Part shown: positions 13,122-24,520 of the stretch, in pieces
How positions within the stretch are numbered: position 1 is the stretch's first letter
Layout: every line of letters begins with the position of its first letter
NCBI GenBank assembly: GCA_024734555.1
Contig: JANPWX010000073.1
Span: 1,922,465 to 1,986,464 of the forward strand
DNA from: Trochalopteron elliotii
Taxonomy: Eukaryota > Chordata > Aves > Passeriformes > Leiothrichidae
Length of the DNA: 64,000 nt
Direction of reading: 5' to 3'
The notes under the pieces: model-generated
What the model was told of the DNA's origin: nothing
The model's database searches: none
The model's input: the letters and a program-made list of their open reading frames with translations, nothing else
Made by a program: the position numbers and the translations under genes

Positions 13122-13270
13122 AATTAGACTGTGAGCTCTTCCTGGCTGTCTTTGTATTTGCATAGAGACTAGCACAATGGGGCCCTGATACTGAATGAGG
13201 ATTTTGGATCCTACTATAATACCAACATATGAGTAATGAATAGCTAATAGTAATAATAATAATAGTGTAA
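13122..13270 (+). mobile_element. Ancient amniote retroposon 3' end with (AAT)n tail
   Basis: The pieces tagactgtgagctctt, tttgcatagagactagcaca and atggggccctgatactgaat come in the order of a well-known old amniote L2/CR1-type repeat. It is followed by a degenerate segment and a taataataataat tail at 13248-13264. Copies of this kind are frequent in turtles and crocodilians and rare and old in birds. The exact family name is uncertain. Confidence 0.7.
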
Positions 13271-16200
13271 TAGCATCTGCTTTGTGTGTAAGCTGCTTTA
13301 TTTTTTCTCCACCTGCTCTCATTTGTGTGAGTTACCTCACCCTCAGTGGCTTGAGCACACAATTTCTTTTCTTATTTTGCTTTTGTGAGTTGAAGTGTCT
13401 CTAGTGTAGGAGGCAGACTTACACTGATGTTCAGGGAAGAGCACAGAGCCCTTGCAGGAAGGGGAGGGCACATGACAGGTACCACTGACATTCGATCAGG
13501 TCAAATAACACCCTTGTACCTTGAGTCTCAAGCTTCAGCTGAGCTGCCTGTATAGATGTTTTGGTAGCCCCTCTTCTGTGGTTTATTCTGACTCTTGTGA
13601 CCTTTCCAGCTCTATTTCTTGCTTCACAGTTGCAAAAGGAGAGGATGCCAAGGGCAGTTTTACACAGAAGCCCATACAATAAACAGGAATGGCTTCTCTA
13701 AGGGAGTATTGCTTCAGCTGAAAGAGATTTCTCAAGAGACAGATCACCATACCCTCAGAGGGAATAGACAAGCAAAGCAGAGAAGGCAGCTAATGCAAAA
13801 GGAAAAACAACTTTTCACTAAAATTGTATGTGTCAGAATTAAAAGATTAAGGGAAAGAATAGGGTACAGTTATTTACCTCTGAATTGCCATCCATGGTCT
13901 AGCTCTGATTACAGTTCTGTGTAAGCATTCAGGAGCTTCTAATGGCTGCCTATTTTCTAAATTATCTAACTTTTTAAAATTGAGACAAATTTCTTCAGTG
14001 ACTGGGATTTGGTTTTTTGGGGGATTTTTTTTGCTAATGTTAAGGTGCTTAGCCTGCATAGTTGCACATACCTTCCCTTTGCATTACCAATAATTTTTGA
14101 TTTGTGTGCTGTCTCTTGAGTTTTCTCTCTTCCCCTTATCCCTGTGAAGGTGACCCATCATTACTTAGTGCATGTGGGTAATGAAGAGTGAAGCTTTGCT
14201 TGAATTTGTCATTCCCAATCCAGGTGAAAATGAGGACACAATAGAATCCTTCCAGGGAAGTCTTACACTGCAAGCATCATTTCTATAAGGGACCTTCTGT
14301 AGACCCTTTTCACCTTCATGCCCTCCCCTCGCATTGTTTTAGAGTAACTTCCCTAATATCAGTTTTTCTAGTCCAGAGCCAAAGGATGGCCCGAAACTCC
14401 CTTACTAACAGTCTGGAACAGTCTGGAAGAGGAACTACTCCCAAAAGAATATTCTGTCCCTCACATATACATACCAGCTGGAGAGCTGATTGTGGCCTCA
14501 GGGAAGCAGTGTGGAACTTTGTGTTTGGAATGGTGCATCCATGCCTTGTTTCAGGTGGGAGATGGTGCTTTGGGAAGACTGTAATCTCACAGAAGAACTA
14601 AAAGCTTTGCAGTGCATTGCTGTCCCCGGTTCTCATAGGTGTGTACACTCCATTGAGTGCCTTGGGGTATATTCTGAAGAATAACTAACCAGGAGTTAGT
14701 CTGCCTGTCTGTCTGAAAAAATACACTGTAAGAATGGGTCTTTCCCAGAGTAATTTTTGGCTGGAAGGAGACACTGAGAGGGGTGTAGAAAAGGAAAGAG
14801 ATAACCCCCAGGAAAGTCAAACTATCTATTTATTTAGTTATGTGTTTTGGGTTGCGTTTTGCATTAATCGCTGCCACACACAGGAGCCCTGTAATTTATT
14901 ATTGGTGATAAGTGTGGACAGTAGCTATTATTTTTGTTCCCTGTTCTAAAATGTGGCAAGCAGGGACACTTAGATTTATGGAACATGCATTATTCAAATC
15001 TCAGGGCCCGATGGCTCAGCATGAACAATTCCAGCTATTTCCAGAATCTTTCAGTCTTTCCTCCTTTATTCCTCCTTGTTTTTTTCCCTTCCCTTATTTT
15101 TCCTTTTTTTTTTTTGTTAGGTTGGATTAGGACAAGAGGAGTTTATTTAGGCTGGGGTAGCAGCAGTAAAACTTGCATTTCCACGTCAGTCACAGGACAA
15201 GTCTCACAGGGACTCCAGAGAGAAATGCAGAGGGGCCTGATTAATGCCCATTATGAGAAACTGGAGGAAAAGGTGGTGTGTGTTTGGATAGATGTCCAAC
15301 TCTTATAAAATACTGATGGGGTGAAGTTAAAGATGGGTGAATATTTTCCTGGATCAGAGTCTTTATTTATTTTTTAATGGCTGACTTTCTCTGGAGCTGT
15401 TGTAGTGCTGAAGCAAGGACTGTAGGTCTCTACTTAGGTTGGTGTCCAAGGCACTAAAGCTACTTTATCTCTCACTGTCAAGAGGGAACTGCCTTGACAT
15501 GTGCCTGAAATCAGTCTCACATCTGCCCTCATTGTCTATACAGGTGGATTTCACACCAAGGATCTGGATACCTCCACTCCCTTCTTAGGTATAAACTGCA
15601 GGATTCTGCAGGGTTTTTGGTTACACCAATGAAAAATTGTGGGAGGTTAGGGACTGCCCCTGGCAAGACATCCCCTCTAGCTAATGCATAGATTTTGGCT
15701 AGTTTCTTCTAGCTGGTTGCAACTGCTGCTTAATGAATAGCAAAGAATTTCTGCAGGAAGGCAGAAGAGTTGTTTTCTAGGAAACTCCTACTTACATGCA
15801 GTTAAAAGAAAAAAAAATCTGATGTAGAGCCTTGGGAAAGCTAGTAAATTCTGAGGAGCCTTCACACCAAGTGATAAAATCCAGTGGTGGTAGCAAAGCT
15901 AAAAATGAAATCTTTATCACCAAGAATAATATATGGGGGCCTAAACAGGACAACAGCATGGAAAGACAAGAATAATTGAAGAGTAATGCTCATAGCAAGA
16001 GCAGAATCTCAACAAAATGAAATTATGAGTAACTTTTATCAGTGACTTGATACCACCTGTAAAAGTCCAAATAACACCTCAACTGCACACAATCTGCTGA
16101 AGTCTTAAAAGCTTCCACGAGCACGTCTACATCACCTGGAGTATGTTTGTATTGGAATGCCTCCCTTTTGTGCAGGAATGGAAATGATCTGTTCCAGTAA

Positions 16201-18817
16201 AACCTTCATAGGGATCAATGTAGGTACATCTGCTCTGGGTTTGTAGGATAAAACCACTACATTTTCACTCGTGTTGCCCTTGTCTCAAATTACATACTGC
16301 CTTTTAAAAGTGCTGTTGGAAATAAGTTGACAGAAACCTGCAAAACATGAGAGACAGTAAAGAACTGATGAAGACAGCCAAGCTAAGGAGGCTCAGAAAA
16401 CTGGATTCTGAGGGTTTATTTCCTCTGCATTGGTTCACACTGATTTTATCTGCCCTTCTGTTAATTTTAGAGTGGGGAGCAGGGGGCCTTAGTAATACTC
16501 ATGAAAATATAATATATGGATAACAATATGCCTCCTTACCCAACATGATTGTGTTTGCTCAGCCTGTTTGTGTACCTGCCAATGAGCCTTGGCATTCTCG
16601 TTATTCCCATACTAAATCACAGCAGAATAATTTTTTTTTTCTTCTTTCTATTGAGACTGATAGGATATGCTCCCAGGGCCAAGTATTCTTTAAAGAAATA
16701 AGCAAGTCAGAATTGGGTGGAAAAGAGATAAATATTCAACAGTGTAAATGGCAATTCTGAAGCAAAATAGATTGGGGAAAATCACTGGGATATCATAAAT
16801 TCTGTCTCTGTGTGGGGAAAAGTGTTGTAAGCTCACAGACAAGCAGTAGTCATAGATTTGTGTGAACTCTATCAAAATACCAGTTCTGATAGAGCCTTTA
16901 GTGAGATAGATTTCAGGTCTCAAAGACATAAGCATGTTTGTGTTTGTCAGCCTCCAAAACACCACATTGAGGAGACACAGCCATGCTTTTGATGCTGTAG
17001 GAAAGAACGGAAATCAATACTAACTCAGAATTGGACCAAAGTTAGAAGCCCTGATTGCAAGTGCTGCTGAACTTTGACATGTCATCTGGAACAGAACTTT
17101 GTGGTTTGTGCCTTTCTATAATAGGATTACTCAGAATTATCCAGACTGAAATTGAACACACATAGCAGCAGCATATGGGCTGGAGAAACAGTTTATCAGG
17201 CTCAAGCAAATGTGTGCAGCAGCTAATTTCTTGAATGCACAATAAGTAGTACTGGCTCCCATTTTAGGCACTCCGGATATAGTTCTGAAACAGAATATTG
17301 CGTCTGGTTGGAGTTTGAGGTTTTTTTGTTTTGTTAGGGGTTTTTCGTTGTTGTTTTTCTTTAAAGTATAAAAATAAAGATTAGTCATAAACAGGGATGG
17401 AAGGTTGGAAAGGCAAGAACAAACAGATGATAGGAAATTAATTTCTAGGAAAATATCTGAGCAAAATGAATATGCTGCCATGCAAAGCTTTGATGAGATT
17501 AACGCGTACCTGCAGAGTTATTTTTTTTCCACAAACTTGCATTTTTATAGAGTTTTTCCAGCAGAGTTTTTTTTTAACCAGTGTTGCTTATTGTGGCTCA
17601 GTCATTATGAATGACTCAAATAGATCAAGTCTGTTGTATTCCCAGGGGAATCACTTGAAGAGTGACATGACACAAAACTTCAAGTAAGTAGATTATTAAA
17701 AACTCGGATGATAGTTTTAAGAGTCTAGAGGGAAATGTAAGGATATTGAAATCCTTACAATGCTTTGTATTTTATTTATAGTGTTAGGATAACGCCTAGA
17801 GGTGAAATACAGTTCCTGTCCCAAATCTGATATGTTTTGAACAGCAAAGGCTCAAAAGTGTGTTAACAGGCTGCTATCATGTATCTGCTAAGTATTTTCT
17901 CTGTCTGTGAATGAAAGTGAGAACACAAAACTGTGTGACTATAAAAGAGGTGACAGGGAGAAGAGAATAGCCAGCATACATACAAATTTTAAAAGTTCTC
18001 AGAACCTCAAACCAAATCTTATGGGTTGTATTTACATGAAAAAAGGGGAGAAAGACAAGGTGATCTCGGGCAATCATCCACTTAAATGCATCAGCAATGC
18101 CAATAGCATGTGCCAGAGATTTATGGCAATAGGTATAGGGGAGAGATTAATGGATTTATGAGAGGAGAATAATTATTGACATGTATAAAGACAATTAATG
18201 TGTTATTTATAATGTGGTTCTTTGAAAAGTGTCTGAAAAATGTTTTTGTTCGTAGGTCCCAGCTGGCATTAGTGAGGATTGAATTTGCTCCTCCCTGATT
18301 CAGGCAGTGGAGTATGGGGAGAGATGTCCTGTTTGCAGAAGTAGCTGAGTAACCTTGTGGTGCCCAAGTACTCTGAGAGGCACTTTCCTTGAAACCACAG
18401 CCCATGCTGTTAGGAGTGTATTAGTTGAATCCAGCATCTCAGTCTTTGCTGACAAACCTAGCTGCTATATTTCCCGGATATGTTCCTTCCCTGGTTAGGT
18501 CTTGACTTTTAACAGCTTCCTTTCTCTGTATATTTCTGGTCCTTACATGGTATAGCTGTTCTTTGCTTTTCCAGCTATGAGGGATGTTTCTCGGTTAAGG
18601 TGTCTTTTATTTCTTCCCTACAGCTCTCTTTGTCACCGTAACTCCCAAGACACTGCTAACCTAATCTAAGAGTCCCTGGTTTTGAGAGGGTCTTCCAGTC
18701 CAGTGGAGACATTTGTACCCAGTTAGTTCTGGTAGAGTTCAGCAGGTGACATGCAAGGGATTTGCCTCTTCTGTGGATTCCTCTTTTCTCTTAATAGCTA
18801 TGGTTTGTTCCATCTAT

Positions 18818-18880
18818 CACTGCCTCCGTTTTTCCATTTGTAACATGAGTCTAATAACAAAGTCTAAGCTTACCTAGAGC
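18818..18880 (+). mobile_element. MIR-like SINE 3' fragment
   Basis: The text cactgcctccgtttttccat followed by ttgtaacatgagtctaataa matches the MIR segment that normally reads tgcctcagtttcctcatctg and on. Only about 60 bases are recognisable. Confidence 0.5.
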
Positions 18881-19314
18881 AGCAGCTGGCATACTGAGAA
18901 TCTTAAAGATGTGATGCTGGCAGATGTGGAAGGAAGGCTGTATTGGATGCTGAAGTAAAGAATGCTTATTATACTAAATTTCTCTCAGAATACCTCTCAG
19001 ATTCCTCAAGTGGTTTTCTTGTTTTCATCCTAAACCGATTAGTAGAGTTCCCTTCTTGCACACTTAAATTTTTGCAAGCATTGGTGCCAAACATCTGTTA
19101 TTTCAGACAAATATTATAGACCTTCCAATGTTGACAACATCTTAGAAGTTTTCAGAAGGGAGGCAAGAAATCTTATTTAATTACCTGCCAATTCTCTGTT
19201 TTATTTAAGGTAGCTGCTGTTTAGATAGGTGTAGCAGGGTGGAAGAATGGGCTTTTCTAGAATGAAGTTGCAGGGGTCAGGTATCTCTGTGACCCACAGC
19301 CTGTAGATTAGTAA

Positions 19315-19357
19315 TGTCAGTGTATGTTAAAGTATTAGTATGTCAGTGTATGTTAAA
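19315..19357 (+). repeat. 26-bp partial tandem duplication
   Basis: The 17-mer tgtcagtgtatgttaaa occurs at 19315-19331 and again at 19341-19357. The spacing implies a 26-base unit present about 1.65 times. Confidence 0.9.
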
Positions 19358-22300
19358 TAAAAACATATTTAATGGGCACCTCACTTGCACCCCATGTCTG
19401 TGTTATACCCCACTTGGTGCCCACTTGACTGTATTTTGCCATTCATCTGTTCCATGCTGAAGTTCTCTCCAGAAGGCCAGTCACTTCTCTGGGTTTGAGA
19501 TAGATTAGTCCCTTATCAGGGGTCTGGTGCTATTAAAAAGCATGATATTGTGTTCTGCAAGGACTTGAGTTGGTTACATCATTTGATCTTTCAGAGTCAT
19601 AGCATGACTATCACATCTAACAAAGCAGAGCAATATTTAGGATAAACCCAAGGTAGGGGGTCTACCATCTCCATGTGCATCAAACATGAGAAAAAATACA
19701 GATATTACTGTATAATTCTTACCTAAAGAGTTTCATCAGGTGCACCTTGTTTCATGGGGTACACCCTCTTCCAAACTATTGAAATTAGATGAGCTTCCCT
19801 GAGAAATATAAAAACCAACAGCAGCTGATCTTTCTGCACACTGAAAGCAACATCATAACTATTCTTTAAATCTTTGTGTGCAATCAGCACTTGGAGTTAA
19901 GCTTCTGGCTAGAACTAAACTTGAGAGATGAGGCAGCTGAGCTGCTGGAGACCATGCTCCCGCAATATTGCAGCCTTCAATCATTGGCAACTGCCTCCGT
20001 CTCTTCTTGGGCTCTTTTACTGCACTCAAGGAAAATGCTTTCCCTTACCTCCACTGTCATGGGCAGAAGAGTTTCCACTTGGGGAATTTTGCTAAAATTC
20101 ATTGCTAGTTAACATAGATTAATTACTGGTTTGTGTGTGGGGAAGGAAAGAAAGGAAACAACAAAACGAATGTAAGGAGAAAATCCTTTCCTCCCTTTTC
20201 CCAGGCTGAGCTCCAGTCCAACATCTCCCCTTATCCCCTTAAATTATTCTGTTGTGCTGATTGGAAAGAATGTGTGTGTGGTTGGGCTGTAAAAAGTCTC
20301 AGTTCAGGGCAGCTTCTTCAGCCATTTTGCTCTGCAGTTTTGCCCCATCTCCTTAACTACTGAATGTCTCCTTCTTCTGTGTAATTATCAAGACCAGTGT
20401 GGAAGGATCAGGTACTTGCCTTTGCTCTGTAAAATTTGGACTGAAGACATGAGCATCCTGTGGTAGCCCAAGGTCATGAACATGGCATGATGCAAGGTTC
20501 CTTCAGCTCTTCCCCTGAGACTTGTTGGAGAGGAGCTGCATGCCTCTGCTTTGTAAATAAGTTTAGGAGGGGCTGAAAGAAAAAAAGTCTAGAAAGCTGG
20601 TAGATTTGACATTGGATGGGAAGATCTCCCCTTGAAGTTGTCCCAAGACCTGTCTGAATAACGAGGCCTGTCATAGATAGACAGATAAAGACCAACTGCT
20701 TGATAAGGGCAGCAATAACATTTTATCATTGGTAGAAAATATTCCATGAGAGGCCTGATAACATAGCCAGGGATCATGTATGACTTATTCACCTGATGCT
20801 AGCATCTCCCCTTCAAAATAGTTTGTGTGGGCAGCTGAATGCAGACTAGCAAAGTGTTTTGCCCTGGACAGCAAAGCAGGAACTGGGCCTGGGGTCCCCT
20901 TACCAAAAGGAGAAGAAGCAACCAGCAACATCTCTGGGATTCTTTGCTAGTGCCAGCTGGACTTTAAGTGAGCTGAGAAAAGTAGATGTCAGAGTACCGT
21001 GTAACCAAGAGTTCACTTGAGAGCTAACTTTGCAACAAGGAATTACTTTACTCGTTTCATCAGTGTTGCTTAAAAGAGAGGAACCTTTTTTGACAGTCTG
21101 CCCTTTTCACAGTCTGTTTGTGTTTGTCAGCCTAATTTGATTTAAAAAAAAAATCTTGCATTAGCGTGAGTATCACAGTGGGAACTTGAGGAAGCTGGAA
21201 ATGCTTGAGTATCTGTCAGGTAAAGGTTGTGCTCATCACCAAATGGAGTGTGCAAGGTTTGGGATCATTGAGTACCTCTCCTTTCTTTGGGAAGGCCTGG
21301 GACTGGGAAACCAGAGGGACTGACATGTCAGCTCTGAGTTCCATCAGGGCAGCTCTTAGGGCCTTTTGACTAGAAAAGCATCTGTGAGTGGGGGTAAAGA
21401 CAAAAACTCACCAGCAAGACAGAAAGGGAGTAAGAGGCATTGCAAGTTGTTCTGTTGATAGAAGCTACCTGAAAGTGTGGAAGGACACCATCAACATTTG
21501 AAATAATTTCTCTCTTTTTTGATCATATTACGCATGTGACCAGTATATGCTTAAGATTTGCTAGTATTCTTCTTTCACTGTATTCTGCCTGTTCTGCACA
21601 GTGCATTTCTGTACATTTTAGGTATCTGCTTCTCTTTAATTTAAACCCTTGTGAAACAGAGCCTGTGTTTACCCCTCAAAAATCCCTTAATTGTGGATGC
21701 TGTTTCCCTGCAGTAAATGTGGCCCTCGAACACACCAGCACGTACATAATGTCATGTACTACAGCTGGCAGATGTAGAGACCTCTTTGAGCTAAAATTGT
21801 ATGGTATTTCTTTTCTTCTTTTACAACTGTGTCTTCTAATACCACTGTGAAAAAAAGTTTCACCTGTCTGCATTGAGTATTTCACCTGAGCCCATCCTAT
21901 CTCAGCAGCTGGGGTGAAAGCACCTATGTTTTTACCTTAAAACACAAATTATCATTTTTCTTCCATCCAAGCCCTTCTCTGTAACTTCATCTTTATGACC
22001 ACTGCAGTCCAGCAATATTGTCATTGAAGATCGGGCATTTGTGCTGGGAATGTGCATGAAAAGAATTTTACCCTCCCTGTAACACACAGTCAACCATTAC
22101 TGCTGCTGAAATAACATACCTTTTGATCTCTGCTGTGTTTGTTTCTCTCACCATTCAGTCAGGGCTCAAAGGTGACAGAAAAAGCAGATTGTCCTTTAGT
22201 TTAATAGGTTGCCCTGCTGTTTTCCGATGCAGAGATCCCTGGCTTAATTTATTGCTGGAATGGATTGCTTCCAAATAAGGATAATCCCCCTCATGCTGTT

Positions 22301-22564
22301 TCTTCACTTGGTTACCTTCCTGTTCTTTTCACTGGCAACATCCGCCTCTGCAATTCTGGCTTATTCTTGCCAGAAGACTCTTATTCATTTGCTGTGTTTA
22401 TTGTAGTTATGGTCCTAAACCCGCTATCTTCAGTAGCTTAAAACTTTCTGAGACAATTGCTTCAGGGCCTTGAACTTTTTGATCATATTTTTTCAGCCCA
22501 AAAGTGAGTTCCAGAAGAGGAATCTGCTTGGCTGTGTTGATAGTGAGGATTTTGAAGTCGTGCC

Positions 22565-22600
22565 TTTTTTTTTTTTTTTTTTTCTTTTTTTTTTTTTTTT
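22565..22600 (+). repeat. Poly-T tract
   Basis: Thirty-six bases of T interrupted by a single C. This could be the reverse complement of an old poly-A tail, but no retrocopy is recognisable next to it. Confidence 0.9.
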
Positions 22601-23337
22601 CTGGCTAAACATGTTGAAAATAATTACTTTGTGCTAGATCAACTCCTGCTTGCATGAGGAAGTCTCCTATCATGAAAATCCTACAGGAAAGGTGCACATC
22701 ATGCAAAGGCATCTCTCATAGCTGCTCTTTAATAAAATCAGTTGTTTAATCTGGCTTAATGTATCCCCTTGGCCCTTGAGGCTACACCCTGGCTTTTAGC
22801 AGGGTGGCTGTGTCAGTAAAGAGTGAGAACCACTTCCAAAACAAATGACTGGGTTTTACCTTTAAAATGTCAAGTTACCTCAGATCTGAGGTGGCTTTGG
22901 CCCCCTCTACTCCTGTCTGTCCCACTGCTACACTGCCTGCACTCATGCTACTGTAGAAAAGAAGATATTAGAGATGAGAGAGGAAGAACTGCAAATTCAG
23001 CATGAGCAGTTGCAGAGCCCAGTTCAGTCTGATTTTGTTTCTCATTCTCTGAAAAAGCAAAAGGAATAGTATGTGATTACTTTTTTTTTTGTGGAGACTT
23101 CACATTCTTTCTTCCTCTCTTCTTTTTTTCCTGTTTGTTTTGGGGTTGGTTTATTTCCTTTGGCGAGGGGGCAAGGACATTGGAAAGGAAATTAGAGGTC
23201 TTGAAACATTCAGATTCAAGCAAACCTGTGGAAGTCAATTGCTACTTTTCACACAACCTTTTTTGATGTTCACAGTGGAAGGGCAATGAGTCTCACTAGC
23301 AGTCTATAACTCAGTGTTGTAGCACTGGGAAGGAGCA

Positions 23338-23700
23338 CTGTAACGTAATTTTAAGTCTATGCAAATTTAATTATCAGCAGCAATTCATTTGTGCCAGTAA
23401 TTTTCAACAAGGAGCTCTTCTTCTAAACAGAGGCTGAAAAGAGAGCGTGAGAATGAATTTAAGACAAGAGACAACTTGCTGCCTAACCCTGAGAAACGTC
23501 CTTATTCAAACACCTCATGTGCATACAGTGCCGTGCTCTACCAGACCCTTACCTCCCTCTGTGAGGGGCCCAAGATAAGTTTGCTCTCTGAACCTTGGCA
23601 GAATGAATCTTTCAGCTCCTGCATGATTAACGTTTCCACTGGAAAGCTACATCAACAGAGCTATTTGTTGCTTGACTAATTACTGTATTGACAAGGGGTT
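23338..23700. promoter_or_regulatory. Candidate conserved element with POU octamer next to homeodomain site
   Basis: A perfect octamer ATGCAAAT (23359-23366) is followed one base later by TAATTA (23368-23373), in a repeat-free AT-rich context. POU plus homeodomain pairs of this kind are common in neural enhancers. Conservation is untested. Confidence 0.3.
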
Positions 23701-24059
23701 CGATGTTCTCTCATGCTCAGCCTGCACGGGTGTTTGCTGGGCAGCAGCTGTGTTAGCCTGGCAGTCAGCTCTCCTGCCTTAAAACCAGTGACCAGTGTGC
23801 TGCTGTCTCAGACCTCCACACTGGTTGCTGGAGGACTGATTGAAATTTGAAGTTGTGCTCTTCCTGTCTGGCCTTTTGACAGAGTGGTTTTAAAATCTGA
23901 ACGTTGCCCTGTCACCGAGGGACAGCGCAAAGTTGCAACAGGTCCTGGCTAAGAAGGCACCGTGGAATGGGAAGTGACTTCTCACCTGTAGTGCAAAACA
24001 ACCTCATTGATACTCAGGAGACTTCAGTCCCTGTGACTTTCAACGTCTTCCACAGCATC

Positions 24060-24520
24060 AAACTGATATTTCAAAGAGATTAAGAACTGAAGGGAACATA
24101 CGATATCCATTTAAAGCCAAGAATTCAGATTTAATGAAGACTGTATCAGAATGAGATATGATTCAGATATCAAATTACATTTGTTTAGCCCAACACAGCT
24201 TAATAAATCACAGCAACATTTAATAAATATTTATCTTCTTTTAATCACCAGTTAGTGCTTTTTTCTGGTCTCTCCATTCCCTTAATGGCTCATTCCTGTA
24301 TTTATTAAATGTGATTTCCATTTCTCAAATAATCAATACATCTTTTTATATTTTATAATTTGGGCAGCTTTACTGAACTTTTGTGAGATTTAATTAAGAT
24401 TAAGCTTTAATCTTTAATTTCAATATATAAATTACCCTGCATTCTCTATTAAGAGATTATTTGGTAACCTCATTTGGTTTGAAATCTTGACTGGAAATGT
24501 GGCAAGCTCAACAGCAGTTA
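24060..24520. promoter_or_regulatory. Candidate AT-rich conserved noncoding element
   Basis: About 460 bases without transposon signature carry TTAATTAA (24390-24397) joined to the near-palindrome gattaagctttaatc (24398-24412), plus repeated taataaat motifs near 24200-24230. It has few CpGs and no open frame. Confidence 0.3.

Larger units (their letters stand above)
13271..23337. other. Long noncoding stretch
   Basis: Ten kilobases with no supported exon, apart from the MIR-like piece, the 26-bp duplication and the poly-T tract listed separately. Open frames up to 124 codons look random. Confidence 0.65.
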
